A stretch of DNA of 64,000 nucleotides from Arthrobacter citreus (GTDB lineage: Bacteria > Actinomycetota > Actinomycetes > Actinomycetales > Micrococcaceae), in the NCBI RefSeq assembly GCF_038405225.1, contig NZ_CP151657.1, positions 3,472,001-3,536,000 on the forward strand, written 5' to 3'. The notes under the pieces were generated by a model that saw only the letters and a list, made by a program, of their open reading frames with translations, did not search any database and had not been told where the DNA came from. Positions 25,942 through 34,790 of the stretch are shown in pieces. Position numbers and translations under genes: made by a program. Within the stretch, counting starts at the first letter, position 1, and every line of letters starts with the position of its first letter.

Positions 25942-27234
25942 TTGAAACTCGCACGCACCGTCGTGGCAGTCGCCCTGACCGCCCTCGCGCTCAGCTCCTG
26001 TGCCCCGCCCACCTCGAACAACGCAGCTGCCACTGAAGATGAAACCAGCGGAACAATCAGGGTCTGGCTTTTCTCCGAGGTGAACCAGGACCCCAAGTCC
26101 GCCGTGGTGGAAGAAGCCGTTACGGAATTCGAGGCTGCGCACAGCGGGGCTTCTGTCGACATTCAGTACATCCCGGTGGACAGCCGGGCGGAACGGTTCA
26201 AGGCTGCCTTCAATGATCCTTCCAGCGCGCCGGATGTTGCTGAATTCGGCAATACGGACCTGGCCAGCTATGTGGCTTCCGGCGGCCTGGCTGACGTAAG
26301 CGAAGACATCAAGAACTGGGACGAGTCCAAGGACCTGGACAGCAAGATTCTTGCCACCACTGAGGTGGACGGCAAGAACTACGGAGTGCCGTGGTTCGTT
26401 GGCGTCCGCGCCCTCTACTACCGCACGGACCTTCTGCAGCAGGCAGGCCTGGAGGTGCCCAAGACCCTGGATGAGGTGGAATCCGCTGCCCGCGCCATGC
26501 GGGCGGCCAACCCCAATATGCTGGGGATTTCCGTTGGTGGCGCGGCCCAGTTCGCGGCCATGCCCTACCTCTGGGCCCACGGTGGCAACATTGCAACCAA
26601 GGAAGGCGAAACGTTCGTCTCCGGCCTGGACTCGGCTGAATCCCGTGAAGGAGTGGCCGCCTACACCCGCCTCCTCCAAGACGATATTTGCCCCGCCCAG
26701 ACCTGTGCTGAGTTCGGCGGCAATGCCAGCGTCCAGCAGTTTGTTGCCGGCACTTCTGCCATGACCATTGGCGGCGATTTCAACTACAAGGCTGTGGCGG
26801 AGAGCGCCATCAAGGACAACTTTGCCGTGGTGCCGCTCCCCGGCACCACCGAAGGAACCATTGCCCCCGCCTTTGCCGGCGGCAATAACCTGGGCGTCTT
26901 CAACAGCAGCACCCACCGCACACTTGCCACCGATTTCGTGAAGCTGCTGGCCAGCAAGAAATACCAGCAGAAGATGTTTGATGCCATGGGTAACCTGCCC
27001 ACGTTCTCCGACGTCCAGGATGAAGTGGCATCGTCGAACCCGCAGGTGGCACCCTTCATCGAGACCCTCGGCGCCGGAACCAACTTTGTCCCGGTCACGG
27101 AAGCCTGGTCCACCATTGATGCCCAGGGCTTCTTCACCGGCATGTACCAGAAGATCGTTACCGGCAAAGCTGACGTGGAGACTGCGACCACCGAGGCTGC
27201 CAGTGCGATGAATGCAGCGTTCGGGTCCAAGTAA
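25942..27234 (+). CDS. Carbohydrate ABC transporter substrate-binding lipoprotein
   Basis: A 430-residue family 1 extracellular solute-binding protein. The signal peptide ends in the lipobox ALSSC with Cys20; the mature protein has the alternating two-lobe pattern (VWLFSEVNQD, DVAEFGNTDLASYV, PWFVGVRALYYRTDLL). The start is TTG 25942, supported by GGAGG five bases upstream. It captures the sugar for the permeases encoded next; context points to GlcNAc, chitobiose or another amino-sugar oligomer. Confidence 0.88.
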   Translation: MKLARTVVAVALTALALSSCAPPTSNNAAATEDETSGTIRVWLFSEVNQDPKSAVVEEAVTEFEAAHSGASVDIQYIPVDSRAERFKAAFNDPSSAPDVAEFGNTDLASYVASGGLADVSEDIKNWDESKDLDSKILATTEVDGKNYGVPWFVGVRALYYRTDLLQQAGLEVPKTLDEVESAARAMRAANPNMLGISVGGAAQFAAMPYLWAHGGNIATKEGETFVSGLDSAESREGVAAYTRLLQDDICPAQTCAEFGGNASVQQFVAGTSAMTIGGDFNYKAVAESAIKDNFAVVPLPGTTEGTIAPAFAGGNNLGVFNSSTHRTLATDFVKLLASKKYQQKMFDAMGNLPTFSDVQDEVASSNPQVAPFIETLGAGTNFVPVTEAWSTIDAQGFFTGMYQKIVTGKADVETATTEAASAMNAAFGSK

Positions 27235-27277
27235 TGAAAAATCCTCAATCCCTTAGGACTGCGCCGGGGTGGGCAGC

Positions 27278-28249
27278 ATGACAGCCCTGGCCCCGGTGCA
27301 GGCCGGCGGCCAGCCGCTGAACACCCCAGAGCGAAAACTGGTTCGCCGCTCCACGTTCAAACGCCGGCTGGAGCCGTGGCTGTACCTGGCACCGGCGTTC
27401 ATCGTGTTGATCGCGCTGTTGGGGTACCCCATCTTCCAGCTCATCAACATCTCGCTGTATGACTACCGTCAGGCCCAGGTCAGCGGCCAGGCACCGCTGC
27501 GGTTCACCGGCATGGAAAACTACCAGAAGCTCTTTGCCGACCCGCAGTTCTGGACGGTCCTGGGCAACACGGTGGTTTTTGCCACCGTCTGCGTGGTGCT
27601 CACCCTGCTGGTGGGCAGTGCGCTCGCGGTATTGGCCACCCGGCTCCGTCCCTGGGTCCGGACAACGCTGTTTGTCGTCTCCCTGGGGGCTTGGGCAACA
27701 CCAGCCGTCACGGGAAGTGCCGTTTGGCTTTTCCTGTTCGAACCCACGCTCGGATTGGTCAACAAGACCCTTGTGTCCGTCGGCCTGACACAGTTTGCCG
27801 GCCACTCCTGGACTTACGACAAATGGTCCGGGTTTGGACTGGTGGCCAGCGAAGTGGTGTGGTGCTCGTTCCCGTTCGTGCTGATCACCGTATATGCGGG
27901 AATTCAGGCGATTCCCACCGAAGTCATTGAAGCAGCCCGCATCGATGGCGCAAGCATGCCGCGGATCGCCCGAAGCATCATGTTTCCCATGCTCCGTCCC
28001 ATCGTCATGGTGGTGACCATCCAGTCGATTATTTGGAACTTCAAGATCTTCTCCCAGATTTACATCATGACCAACGGCGGAGGCATCGCCGGACAGAACC
28101 TGGTGCTGAACGTCTACGGATACCAGCAGGCGTTCGCAGCCAGCCTCTATGGACTTGGATCGGCTCTGGGCGTCATCATGACCGCCCTGCTGATGATCAT
28201 TACCCTCGTGTACCTGCGCATCCTTAAGAGAACGGGCGAAGTACTGTGA
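27278..28249 (+). CDS. Carbohydrate ABC transporter permease (MalF/UgpA type)
   Basis: A 323-residue inner-membrane permease with about six transmembrane helices and the EAA loop EAARIDGASMPRIARSIMFPML, which docks to the ATPase. A GTG at 27269 is also in frame; ATG 27278 with GGGGTGG upstream is preferred. Its stop overlaps the second permease (GTGA at 28246-28249). Together with the upstream lipoprotein it forms a CUT1-type sugar importer. Confidence 0.9.
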   Translation: MTALAPVQAGGQPLNTPERKLVRRSTFKRRLEPWLYLAPAFIVLIALLGYPIFQLINISLYDYRQAQVSGQAPLRFTGMENYQKLFADPQFWTVLGNTVVFATVCVVLTLLVGSALAVLATRLRPWVRTTLFVVSLGAWATPAVTGSAVWLFLFEPTLGLVNKTLVSVGLTQFAGHSWTYDKWSGFGLVASEVVWCSFPFVLITVYAGIQAIPTEVIEAARIDGASMPRIARSIMFPMLRPIVMVVTIQSIIWNFKIFSQIYIMTNGGGIAGQNLVLNVYGYQQAFAASLYGLGSALGVIMTALLMIITLVYLRILKRTGEVL

Positions 28250-29154
28250 CCGCGATCGATATCTCCACCCGCAGTAACGAGGCATCCCCCGCAGTGCGCC
28301 AAAAGTTCCGTAAAAGCGGAAGGAAGCGTTTCGGCGCCGACGGCGCGGCCCTGGTTATCGCCTTGTGCGTCGCCTTTCCGCTGTTCTGGATGGTGCTATC
28401 TGCCCTGAAGCCCAAAACTGCGCTCGACTCGGGCGACGCGGCTCCGTTTACGTTGGAACCCTCCCTGGATTCCTTTATCCGGGTACTGTCCGTCAACAAC
28501 TTCGCCCAGTACTTCCTCAACAGCGTCATCGTGGCCCTGACAGTGGTGGTCCTCTCCACCGTTCTGGCCTTTCTGGCAGCAGTTGCGCTGACCCGCTACG
28601 ACTTCAAGATGCGCACCAAGCTCCTGATCATCATCCTGGTGTCGCAGATGGTGCCGGTGGAAGCCCTGACCATTCCGTTGTTCTTCCTGCTCCGGGACGC
28701 AGGCGGGGCGATCCCGCTGGTGGGCCTCAATCAACTGGGTTCACTGGTGCTGGTACACGTGTGTTTCAGCATTCCCTTCGCCATCTGGATGCTCCGCGGT
28801 TTCGTAGCCGCAGTGCCGGTGGAGATCGAGGAAGCGGCACGGCTGGACGGCGCCAGCAGCTTCCGGTTTGTCCGCTCGGTCCTCTTTCCGCTGGTTGCTC
28901 CCGGAGTGGTGGCATGCTCCGTTTTCTCCTTTATCTCCACCTGGAACGACTTTCTGTTCGCGAAGACTTTCATCATCTCCGCGCAGGAGAACCAAACGCT
29001 TCCCATGGCACTGTTGACCTTCTTTAAACCCGACCAAAACGATTGGGGTGCCATCATGGCCGGCTCCGTGATCATGACCATCCCGGTTCTGATCTTCTTC
29101 ATTGCAGTGCAGCGCAAGCTGGTGTCCGGACTCGCCGGGGCGGTCAAGGGATGA
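28246..29154 (+). CDS. Carbohydrate ABC transporter permease (MalG/UgpE type)
   Basis: A 302-residue partner permease with six predicted helices and the EAA motif EEAARLDGASSFRFVRSVLFPL near 200-222. The GTG start overlaps the MalF-type gene; its stop overlaps the GH20 gene (ATGA at 29151-29154). No ATP-binding subunit is encoded in the operon, so a shared MsiK-type ATPase encoded elsewhere is expected, as is common for actinobacterial CUT1 importers. Confidence 0.9.
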   Translation: MTAIDISTRSNEASPAVRQKFRKSGRKRFGADGAALVIALCVAFPLFWMVLSALKPKTALDSGDAAPFTLEPSLDSFIRVLSVNNFAQYFLNSVIVALTVVVLSTVLAFLAAVALTRYDFKMRTKLLIIILVSQMVPVEALTIPLFFLLRDAGGAIPLVGLNQLGSLVLVHVCFSIPFAIWMLRGFVAAVPVEIEEAARLDGASSFRFVRSVLFPLVAPGVVACSVFSFISTWNDFLFAKTFIISAQENQTLPMALLTFFKPDQNDWGAIMAGSVIMTIPVLIFFIAVQRKLVSGLAGAVKG

Positions 29155-30797
29155 CGGCGCGAAGCCACAACCTGGTGCCCCAGCCGTGGACCGTCAAGGA
29201 CGGCACCGGCGATCTTCAGCTCGGCTGCGCCACCACTCTGGGCTCTGATGCCGGGCTGGGCAGCGCGCGACGCTGGTTGGCCCGGGCGCTGGGTGCCGCT
29301 ACCGGTTGGGATCTTCACCCTGCGCCGGCAGCAGACGCGACTATCCGCCTCCAGCTGGACCCGGAACTGGATGCCGAGGCGTACCGGCTGGACGTGGACA
29401 CATCAGTGGTCATCCGTGCCGGGGGTCCGGCCGGGGCCTTCTACGCTGCGCAGACTCTCCTGCAGCTCATGGGGCCTGCGTCCTTCCGCCAAGCACCCGC
29501 AGTACCCTCGGGCCAAGCGGAAAAGCCGTGGAATGTCCCGCGGACGACTATCGAGGACCACCCCCGCTTCGGATACCGCGGCGCAATGCTTGACGTCGCC
29601 CGGCACTTCATGCCCAAAGAGGGCCTCCTGCGTTTCATCGAAGTGATGGCAATGCACAAGCTCAACATCCTGCAACTGCACCTCACCGATGACCAGGGGT
29701 GGCGGATCCAGATCCACCGCTATCCAAAGCTGACGGAGATCGGAGCGTGGCGCCGGGAATCCTCCCTTGGATCCTGGCGGACAGGTATCTACGACGCCCG
29801 CCCGCACGGCGGCTTCTACACCCAGGACGACCTGCGGGAAGTGGTGGCGTTCGCCGCGGAAAGGAACATCACGGTTATTCCGGAGGTGGACGTTCCCGGC
29901 CACAGCCAGGCTGCAATCGCGTCTTATCCGGAACTCGGCGCCGGCGGGACAGAGGTGGAAGTGTGGACCCGCTGGGGGGTCAGCGAAACGGTCTTGGAAG
30001 TTACCGACACATCGCTGGAGTTCTACCGGAACGTCCTTGACGAGGTGGTGGAGATCTTCCCGTCGCCATGGATTAGCCTGGGTGGCGATGAGGTGCCACT
30101 GACGCAATGGCAGGCCAGCTCCCAGGCGCACGGTAAGGCTGCCGAGCTGGGGCTGCCGGATGTTGCGGGGTTGCACAGCTGGTTCATTGGGCAGCTCGCC
30201 CTGCATCTCCAACAGCACGGACGTTCCACCTCGGTATGGGACGAAGTTGGAGACGGACAGCTGCCGCACGGAGCTCTCGTGACATCATGGCGGGGCTTCG
30301 AAGGCGGAATCGAGGCACTCCGAAAGGGCTACGATGTGGTCATGTGCCCTGAGCACCGCCTCTACCTGGACCACCGGCAGGCGGAGGGCGACGACGAACC
30401 CATACCGGTTGGGTTCGTGACCACGCTTCAATCCGTCTATGAGTTCGAGCCCCTCCCGCCGGAGGTCGAACAGGAATTTCCCGGACGGCTGCTGGGAGCC
30501 CAGGCCAATATCTGGACGGAGCAGCTGGACACGGCGAGGCGCGTGCAATATTCCGCGTATCCACGGTTGAGTGCCGCCGCTGAGGTCTTCTGGTCCCGCC
30601 CGGAGGACCGCGACTACCACGGGTTCTTGGCCCGGATTCAAGGAGGGCATTTGGCACGGCTGGACGCCCTGGGGGTGGAGTACCGGCCGTTGGACGGACC
30701 GCAGCCATGGCAGCAACGGCCCGGGGTGGAGGGCTGGAAACGCGACTACGAGGAAGAGCAGGCTGCGGTTGCAGGGGAGTCTGCAGGCAGCCTCTAG
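29151..30797 (+). CDS. Beta-N-acetylhexosaminidase, GH20
   Basis: A 548-residue GH20 enzyme that removes terminal GlcNAc or GalNAc by substrate-assisted catalysis. The N-terminal GH20b domain (to about 130) is followed by the TIM barrel with HFMPKEGLLRFIEVMAMHKLN, the substrate loop HLTDDQGWR (177-185), VIPEVDVPGHSQ, and the catalytic pair Asp313-Glu314 in LGGDEVP. There is no signal peptide, so it should act in the cytoplasm on imported di- or oligosaccharides. The frame is open from 29043, but ATG 29151 overlaps the permease stop. Confidence 0.9.
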   Translation: MTARSHNLVPQPWTVKDGTGDLQLGCATTLGSDAGLGSARRWLARALGAATGWDLHPAPAADATIRLQLDPELDAEAYRLDVDTSVVIRAGGPAGAFYAAQTLLQLMGPASFRQAPAVPSGQAEKPWNVPRTTIEDHPRFGYRGAMLDVARHFMPKEGLLRFIEVMAMHKLNILQLHLTDDQGWRIQIHRYPKLTEIGAWRRESSLGSWRTGIYDARPHGGFYTQDDLREVVAFAAERNITVIPEVDVPGHSQAAIASYPELGAGGTEVEVWTRWGVSETVLEVTDTSLEFYRNVLDEVVEIFPSPWISLGGDEVPLTQWQASSQAHGKAAELGLPDVAGLHSWFIGQLALHLQQHGRSTSVWDEVGDGQLPHGALVTSWRGFEGGIEALRKGYDVVMCPEHRLYLDHRQAEGDDEPIPVGFVTTLQSVYEFEPLPPEVEQEFPGRLLGAQANIWTEQLDTARRVQYSAYPRLSAAAEVFWSRPEDRDYHGFLARIQGGHLARLDALGVEYRPLDGPQPWQQRPGVEGWKRDYEEEQAAVAGESAGSL

Positions 30798-30908
30798 GAG
30801 CGCACCGCGAAACTCGTCGTGCCGAAGACGTGGAACCCGATAGCGGGTGAGAGCATGGGAGCGTAAACCGGCAGCTCACAAACCAGTTGCGCGAAACGTC
30901 TACCGGGT

Positions 30909-31424
30909 GTGGAAGTGAAACCGTTCGAAGCCATTGTCAGGGAGCACGGACCGGCCGTGCTGCGGGTCTGCCGTGCCGTGCTGGGCCCCCAGGACGCCGA
31001 GGACGCCTGGTCCGAGACATTCCTGGCCGCGCTGCGCGCATACCCCGGCCTTGATCCCGCCGCCAATGTCCAGGCGTGGCTGGTCACGATCGCCAAGCAC
31101 AAGGCGATTGACCTCCACCGCGCGGCGGGGCGCCGGCCCGTTCCGGTCGCCGAGCTGCCGGAGGCCGCGGACGGGAACACCAGGGTCACCGGTGGATTCC
31201 GGAACGCACCAGCGGCTGTCAGCATCGAGGGGGATGATCCGCTGTGGGCGGCGTTAAAAACCCTTCCGCAGCGCCAGCGCGAAGCCCTGGCCTACCATCA
31301 CCTTGGCGGTCTGCCCTACGCGGAGGTGGCGGTGCTGCTCGGCGGCACCGAGGCCGCATGCCGCCGGTCGGCCGCGGACGGCATGAAAAAACTGCGAGCC
31401 CTGAACCTGGAGGATTCCCGATGA
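30909..31424 (+). CDS. ECF-type RNA polymerase sigma factor
   Basis: A 171-residue sigma-70 family protein with regions 2 (AVLGPQDAEDAWSETFLAAL, then VQAWLVTIAKHKAID) and 4 (LPQRQREALAYHHLGGLPYAEVAVLLGGTEAACRRSAADGMKKLR) and little between. It is followed without a gap by ogt and alkB, so it probably controls the response to DNA alkylation. No anti-sigma factor is adjacent. The GTG at 30909 or the next GTG at 30915 may be the start; neither has a strong Shine-Dalgarno sequence. A small hairpin (ACCCG/CGGGT, 30835-30848) lies in the 111-bp spacer before it. Confidence 0.86.
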   Translation: MEVKPFEAIVREHGPAVLRVCRAVLGPQDAEDAWSETFLAALRAYPGLDPAANVQAWLVTIAKHKAIDLHRAAGRRPVPVAELPEAADGNTRVTGGFRNAPAAVSIEGDDPLWAALKTLPQRQREALAYHHLGGLPYAEVAVLLGGTEAACRRSAADGMKKLRALNLEDSR

Positions 31425-32059
31425 GCGTGCCTCTTACGGAACAAACCCCGGACCAAATCCTGCCGCCGGGTCTGCTGTTCGCCCCGGATGGGGACGACGA
31501 CGCCGTTTTGTCCCGCCTGCAGCGCCGTCTGGCCGCCGCGGCGGCGGACACCGGGATCCTGGACGTGGCCTACACGGTGGTCAACACGCCGGTGGGTGAA
31601 CTGCTGCTGGCAGCCACCCCTGCCGGCCTGGTCCGGGTCGCCTTTGCCTGCGAGGACCACGACGCGGTGCTGGCCGCCCTTGCCGCACGCATCAGCCCGC
31701 GCATCCTCAATGCTCCGGACCGGCTCCGTGACGCCGCGGATCAGATCGGGGAGTACTTTGCCGGAACCCGCCGCCGCTTTGACCTGCCCCTGGACCTGCG
31801 GCTGACCGCCGGCTTCCGCCGCGCCGTCGTCGAGCACCTCCCGGACATTGGCTATGGATCCACAGCCAGCTACTCGGCGCTGGCGGCCCTGACCGGGAAT
31901 CCCGGCGCGGTCCGCGCCGTCGGAACAGCCTGTGCGCTGAACCCGCTGCCCGTCGTCGTGCCCTGTCACCGGGTGGTGCGCTCGGACGGGACCACCGGAA
32001 ACTACCGCGGGGGACCCGACGCCAAACGGCTGCTCCTGGATCTGGAGGCGGCAGCGTGA
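31421..32059 (+). CDS. ogt: Methylated-DNA--protein-cysteine methyltransferase
   Basis: A 212-residue second Ogt/MGMT. The active site VVPCHRVVRSDG and the HTH segment YSALAALTGNPGAVRAVGTA are intact, and the N-terminal ribonuclease-H-like domain begins at TPVGELLLAATPAGL. It has a 45-residue N-terminal extension without recognisable domain. ATG 31421 overlaps the sigma-factor stop and has GGAGG seven bases upstream. Its own stop overlaps alkB. It differs clearly from the paralogue at 22200-22751, so the two probably serve different alkyl lesions or conditions. Confidence 0.9.
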   Translation: MSVPLTEQTPDQILPPGLLFAPDGDDDAVLSRLQRRLAAAAADTGILDVAYTVVNTPVGELLLAATPAGLVRVAFACEDHDAVLAALAARISPRILNAPDRLRDAADQIGEYFAGTRRRFDLPLDLRLTAGFRRAVVEHLPDIGYGSTASYSALAALTGNPGAVRAVGTACALNPLPVVVPCHRVVRSDGTTGNYRGGPDAKRLLLDLEAAA

Positions 32060-32742
32060 CCGGCGCGCTTTTCCCACCCGCCAGGGCTGAGCTTGGCCCG
32101 GGAGCGGTCCATGTTCCCGGATGGCTTGATCCCGCCGCGCAGAGTGAAATTGTGGCGGCGTGCCGGCAGTGGGCCATTGGTCCGGTGCCAATGCGGGCCG
32201 CTGTCCTCCCCGGCGGGCATCCGATGTCCGTGCAGACGGTGTGTCTGGGCTGGCATTGGCAGCCCTACAAATACACCCGCACCGCCGACGACGCCGGGGG
32301 AGGGCGGGTTGCCGACGTCCCGGAGTGGCTGGTGCAGCTGGGGCGGCGGGCGCTGACCGAGGCCTACACCCTGCCCGGCGAGCCGGGCTACGCTCCCGAC
32401 ATCTGGAAGCCGGAGGACTACACGCCCGACACCGCGCTGATCAACTACTACGCGCACGGCGCCCACATGGGCATGCATCAGGACAAGGATGAGAAGTCCA
32501 GCGCTCCAGTGGTGTCGCTGAGCATCGGCGACACCTGCATATTCCGGTTCGGGAATACTTCAACCCGGACCCGCCCGTACACCGATGTTGAGCTGAATTC
32601 CGGGGACCTTTTCGTGTTCGGCGGGCCATCCCGGTTCGCCTATCACGGCGTCCCCAAAACATTGCCGGGCACAGCCGACCCGGACTCAGGCCTGCCCGCG
32701 GGACGGATTAACATCACCCTGCGGATGACCGGTTTGGCCTAG
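32056..32742 (+). CDS. alkB: Alpha-ketoglutarate-dependent DNA dioxygenase AlkB
   Basis: A 228-residue Fe(II)/2-oxoglutarate dioxygenase that oxidatively removes methyl groups from 1-methyladenine and 3-methylcytosine. The iron ligands are His and Asp in GMHQDKDE and His in FAYHGV; the 2-oxoglutarate-binding arginines are in RINITLR near the C-terminus, and LINYYAHGAHMG precedes the first ligand as in AlkB. The GTG start overlaps ogt (GTGA, 32056-32059). With the sigma factor and Ogt it forms a compact alkylation-repair operon. Confidence 0.92.
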   Translation: MTGALFPPARAELGPGAVHVPGWLDPAAQSEIVAACRQWAIGPVPMRAAVLPGGHPMSVQTVCLGWHWQPYKYTRTADDAGGGRVADVPEWLVQLGRRALTEAYTLPGEPGYAPDIWKPEDYTPDTALINYYAHGAHMGMHQDKDEKSSAPVVSLSIGDTCIFRFGNTSTRTRPYTDVELNSGDLFVFGGPSRFAYHGVPKTLPGTADPDSGLPAGRINITLRMTGLA

Positions 32743-32780
32743 CCTCTCTCAGGCACCGGGCTTCTTAGGCACCGGGCGGT

Positions 32781-33164
32781 TCAGGCCCCGAGCAGGGTGA
32801 ACGCGAGGCACACGGCGGGCGGACCGCCCTGGATAAGGGCCGGCCGGATCATGCTGCGGTTGCTGGCCGCCAGGACCAGGGCCGCCAGCACCATTGAAGC
32901 GGATGCAAAGCTCATCAGGGTCAGTCCGGCCACCCGGCTGCCGGCTGTCAGCAGGACCACACCCAACAGGACTCCCACGGCCAGGAACAGATTGTAGAAA
33001 CCCTGGTTATAGGCCAGCGCCTGCGTGGAGGCGGCCTCCTGCGGTGTCGAAACCCGGAAAACCGCCATGGTTGCCGGCTCCGTCCAGCGCAGGGATTCCA
33101 GGATAAAAATGTAGAGGTGCACGGATGCGGCAATGACCGCGAAAACTGCTGCGGTGATGAGCAT
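32781..33164 (-). CDS. DUF1304 family membrane protein
   Basis: A 127-residue protein with four predicted transmembrane helices. The sequences HLYIFILESLRWTEP, NQGFYNLFLAVG and QGGPPAVCLAF match the DUF1304 family, whose function is unknown. AAGGAG lies five bases before ATG 33164. It is convergent with alkB and divergent from pstS, so it is a single-gene unit. Confidence 0.83.
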   Translation of the reverse strand: MLITAAVFAVIAASVHLYIFILESLRWTEPATMAVFRVSTPQEAASTQALAYNQGFYNLFLAVGVLLGVVLLTAGSRVAGLTLMSFASASMVLAALVLAASNRSMIRPALIQGGPPAVCLAFTLLGA

Positions 33165-33355
33165 ATTAACTCCTTATGCACCGGGTAGACCTCATCCTGT
33201 CACCCACTGTGCCCGCGGCCAAGGCTGGGCAGGCCTTTGAGTTGGCGGAGGACCGGGATCGGCGGCTAGCCTTGAAGAGGCGTCCGGTCTACCCTCCGGC
33301 GCCCCTCGGGCAGCCCGTCGTGCCCGCAGCCACAGTCCCCGGAAGGACCGCCTCC

Positions 33356-34471
33356 GTGCCCAAACCCCGTCCCGCACGCACCCTTGCCCTGGTTGCCGCC
33401 GCCGCCCTGGCACTGTCTGCCTGCGGCTCCGACTATCCGCTGGGCGATGAGCAGCGCCAGGCGGCGGAGAACAGCACCTCCACGCTGTCCGGGATTCTGT
33501 CCGGTTCCGGTTCCAGCGCCCAGGGGCCGGCCATGGATGCATGGATTGCCGGGTTCGGCGTCCTGCATCCAAACGTTCAGCTGCAGTACTCACCGGATGG
33601 CTCCGGTGCCGGCCGCAGCGCCCTGCTGGCAGGGGCAGTGCAGTTTGCCGGATCCGACGCCTATCTGCAGGACGAAGAGATCGCGGAGGCCAGGGAAGTG
33701 TGCGGTCCAGGCGGGGCCCTGGACATTCCCGCCTACATTTCGCCCATTGCCGTCGCCTTCAACCTCCCCGGCATCGACTCCCTCAACCTGGATGCAGCGA
33801 CAATCGCAGCGATCTTCCGGGGCGAGATCAAGACCTGGAATGATCCGGCGATTGCCAGCCAGAACCCCGGAGTCGAGCTGCCGGACACTCCCGTCACAGC
33901 TGTCAGCCGCGCCGATGATTCCGGCACCACCGAGAACTTCACCGAATACCTGCATGAAGCGGCTCCGGATGAGTGGCCGGACGGCCCGTCGGGCACCTGG
34001 CCCGGCGGCCTGGCCGGTGAAAACGCGCAGGGAAACTCCGGCGTGGTCAGCACCGTGACCCGCACCGAGGGTGCCGTGACCTACGCCGATGATTCAGTTA
34101 TTGACGACTCCATGGGCACCGCGAACCTGCTGGTGGGCGAGGAATACGTGCCAATCAGCGCCGATGGCGCGTCCATCGCCGTCGAGCAGGCAAAACGGGT
34201 CCCTGACCGTGCACCCCATGACATTGCCCTGCATCTGGACCGCACCACCACCGTCCCCGGGGCCTACCCACTGGTCCTTGTCTCCTATCAGATTTTCTGC
34301 AGCGCGTACGAGGATCCGGACACGGTTGAACTGGTGAAAACGTTCGGTGAATACGTGGTCAGCGACGAAGGGCAGGCGGCCTCTGAGGATGCCGCAAAGA
34401 GTGCTCCCATCCCGGGATCCCTTGCCGAGCAGGCCCGCGCTGCCATCGACAGCATCACCACGATGCCCTGA
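33356..34471 (+). CDS. pstS: Phosphate ABC transporter substrate-binding lipoprotein (PstS)
   Basis: A 371-residue PstS-type phosphate-binding protein. The signal peptide ends in ALSAC (Cys about 23). The phosphate-site segments are recognisable: SSAQGPAMDAWI, YSPDGSGAGRSALLAG, FAGSDAYL, AVSRADDSGTTENFTEYL and QGNSGVV. The frame is open from 33176; GTG 33356 with GGAAGGA eight bases upstream puts the signal peptide at the N-terminus. The usual pstCAB genes are not next to it, so it is a stand-alone copy here. Confidence 0.88.
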   Translation: MPKPRPARTLALVAAAALALSACGSDYPLGDEQRQAAENSTSTLSGILSGSGSSAQGPAMDAWIAGFGVLHPNVQLQYSPDGSGAGRSALLAGAVQFAGSDAYLQDEEIAEAREVCGPGGALDIPAYISPIAVAFNLPGIDSLNLDAATIAAIFRGEIKTWNDPAIASQNPGVELPDTPVTAVSRADDSGTTENFTEYLHEAAPDEWPDGPSGTWPGGLAGENAQGNSGVVSTVTRTEGAVTYADDSVIDDSMGTANLLVGEEYVPISADGASIAVEQAKRVPDRAPHDIALHLDRTTTVPGAYPLVLVSYQIFCSAYEDPDTVELVKTFGEYVVSDEGQAASEDAAKSAPIPGSLAEQARAAIDSITTMP

Positions 34472-34559
34472 CGGCAGCTGCTGCTTCCTGCAGAGTCCCC
34501 CTTGCGCGGCCCGGACAGCGGTGGCACCGTGGATCTACCGCAGATTTAAAGGGGGCGTT

Positions 34560-34760
34560 ATGCAACCCATCCAGATTGAGCGCTGGTGGCCGTATCTCGA
34601 CGCATCGGCCAAGACATGGTTACGGGAGAACCTCCGCGACGAGGGGATTCCGGGAAAGGTCCAGGACCGGATCGCCGAAGCGGGCGGCCCGGTGATGGAA
34701 CCCATCCTCGAGGAACGGGACTGGGTTTTCATCGAAGGGCAGCCGCAGTTCGCTGAATAG
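34560..34760 (+). CDS. Small conserved-looking protein, unknown function
   Basis: A 66-residue soluble, acidic protein beginning MQPIQIERWWPYL and containing DWVFIEGQPQF at the end. It has a strong ribosome-binding site, AAAGGGGG, five bases before ATG 34560, and normal codon use. I do not recognise a family. It sits between pstS and the AI-2E-type permease on the same strand and is probably a real single-domain protein. Confidence 0.65.
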   Translation: MQPIQIERWWPYLDASAKTWLRENLRDEGIPGKVQDRIAEAGGPVMEPILEERDWVFIEGQPQFAE

Positions 34761-34790
34761 TTCCCCTCACCCTTGAGGCAAGATGGAAGG

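Noticed and set aside
27245-28285. Long minus-strand frame opposite the MalF-type permease
   Set aside because: Shadow of a confirmed ABC permease; no ribosome-binding site and composition typical of antisense frames.
30835-30848. Hairpin ACCCG/CGGGT as terminator of the GH20 gene
   Set aside because: Five-pair stem with no T-run; too weak to call.
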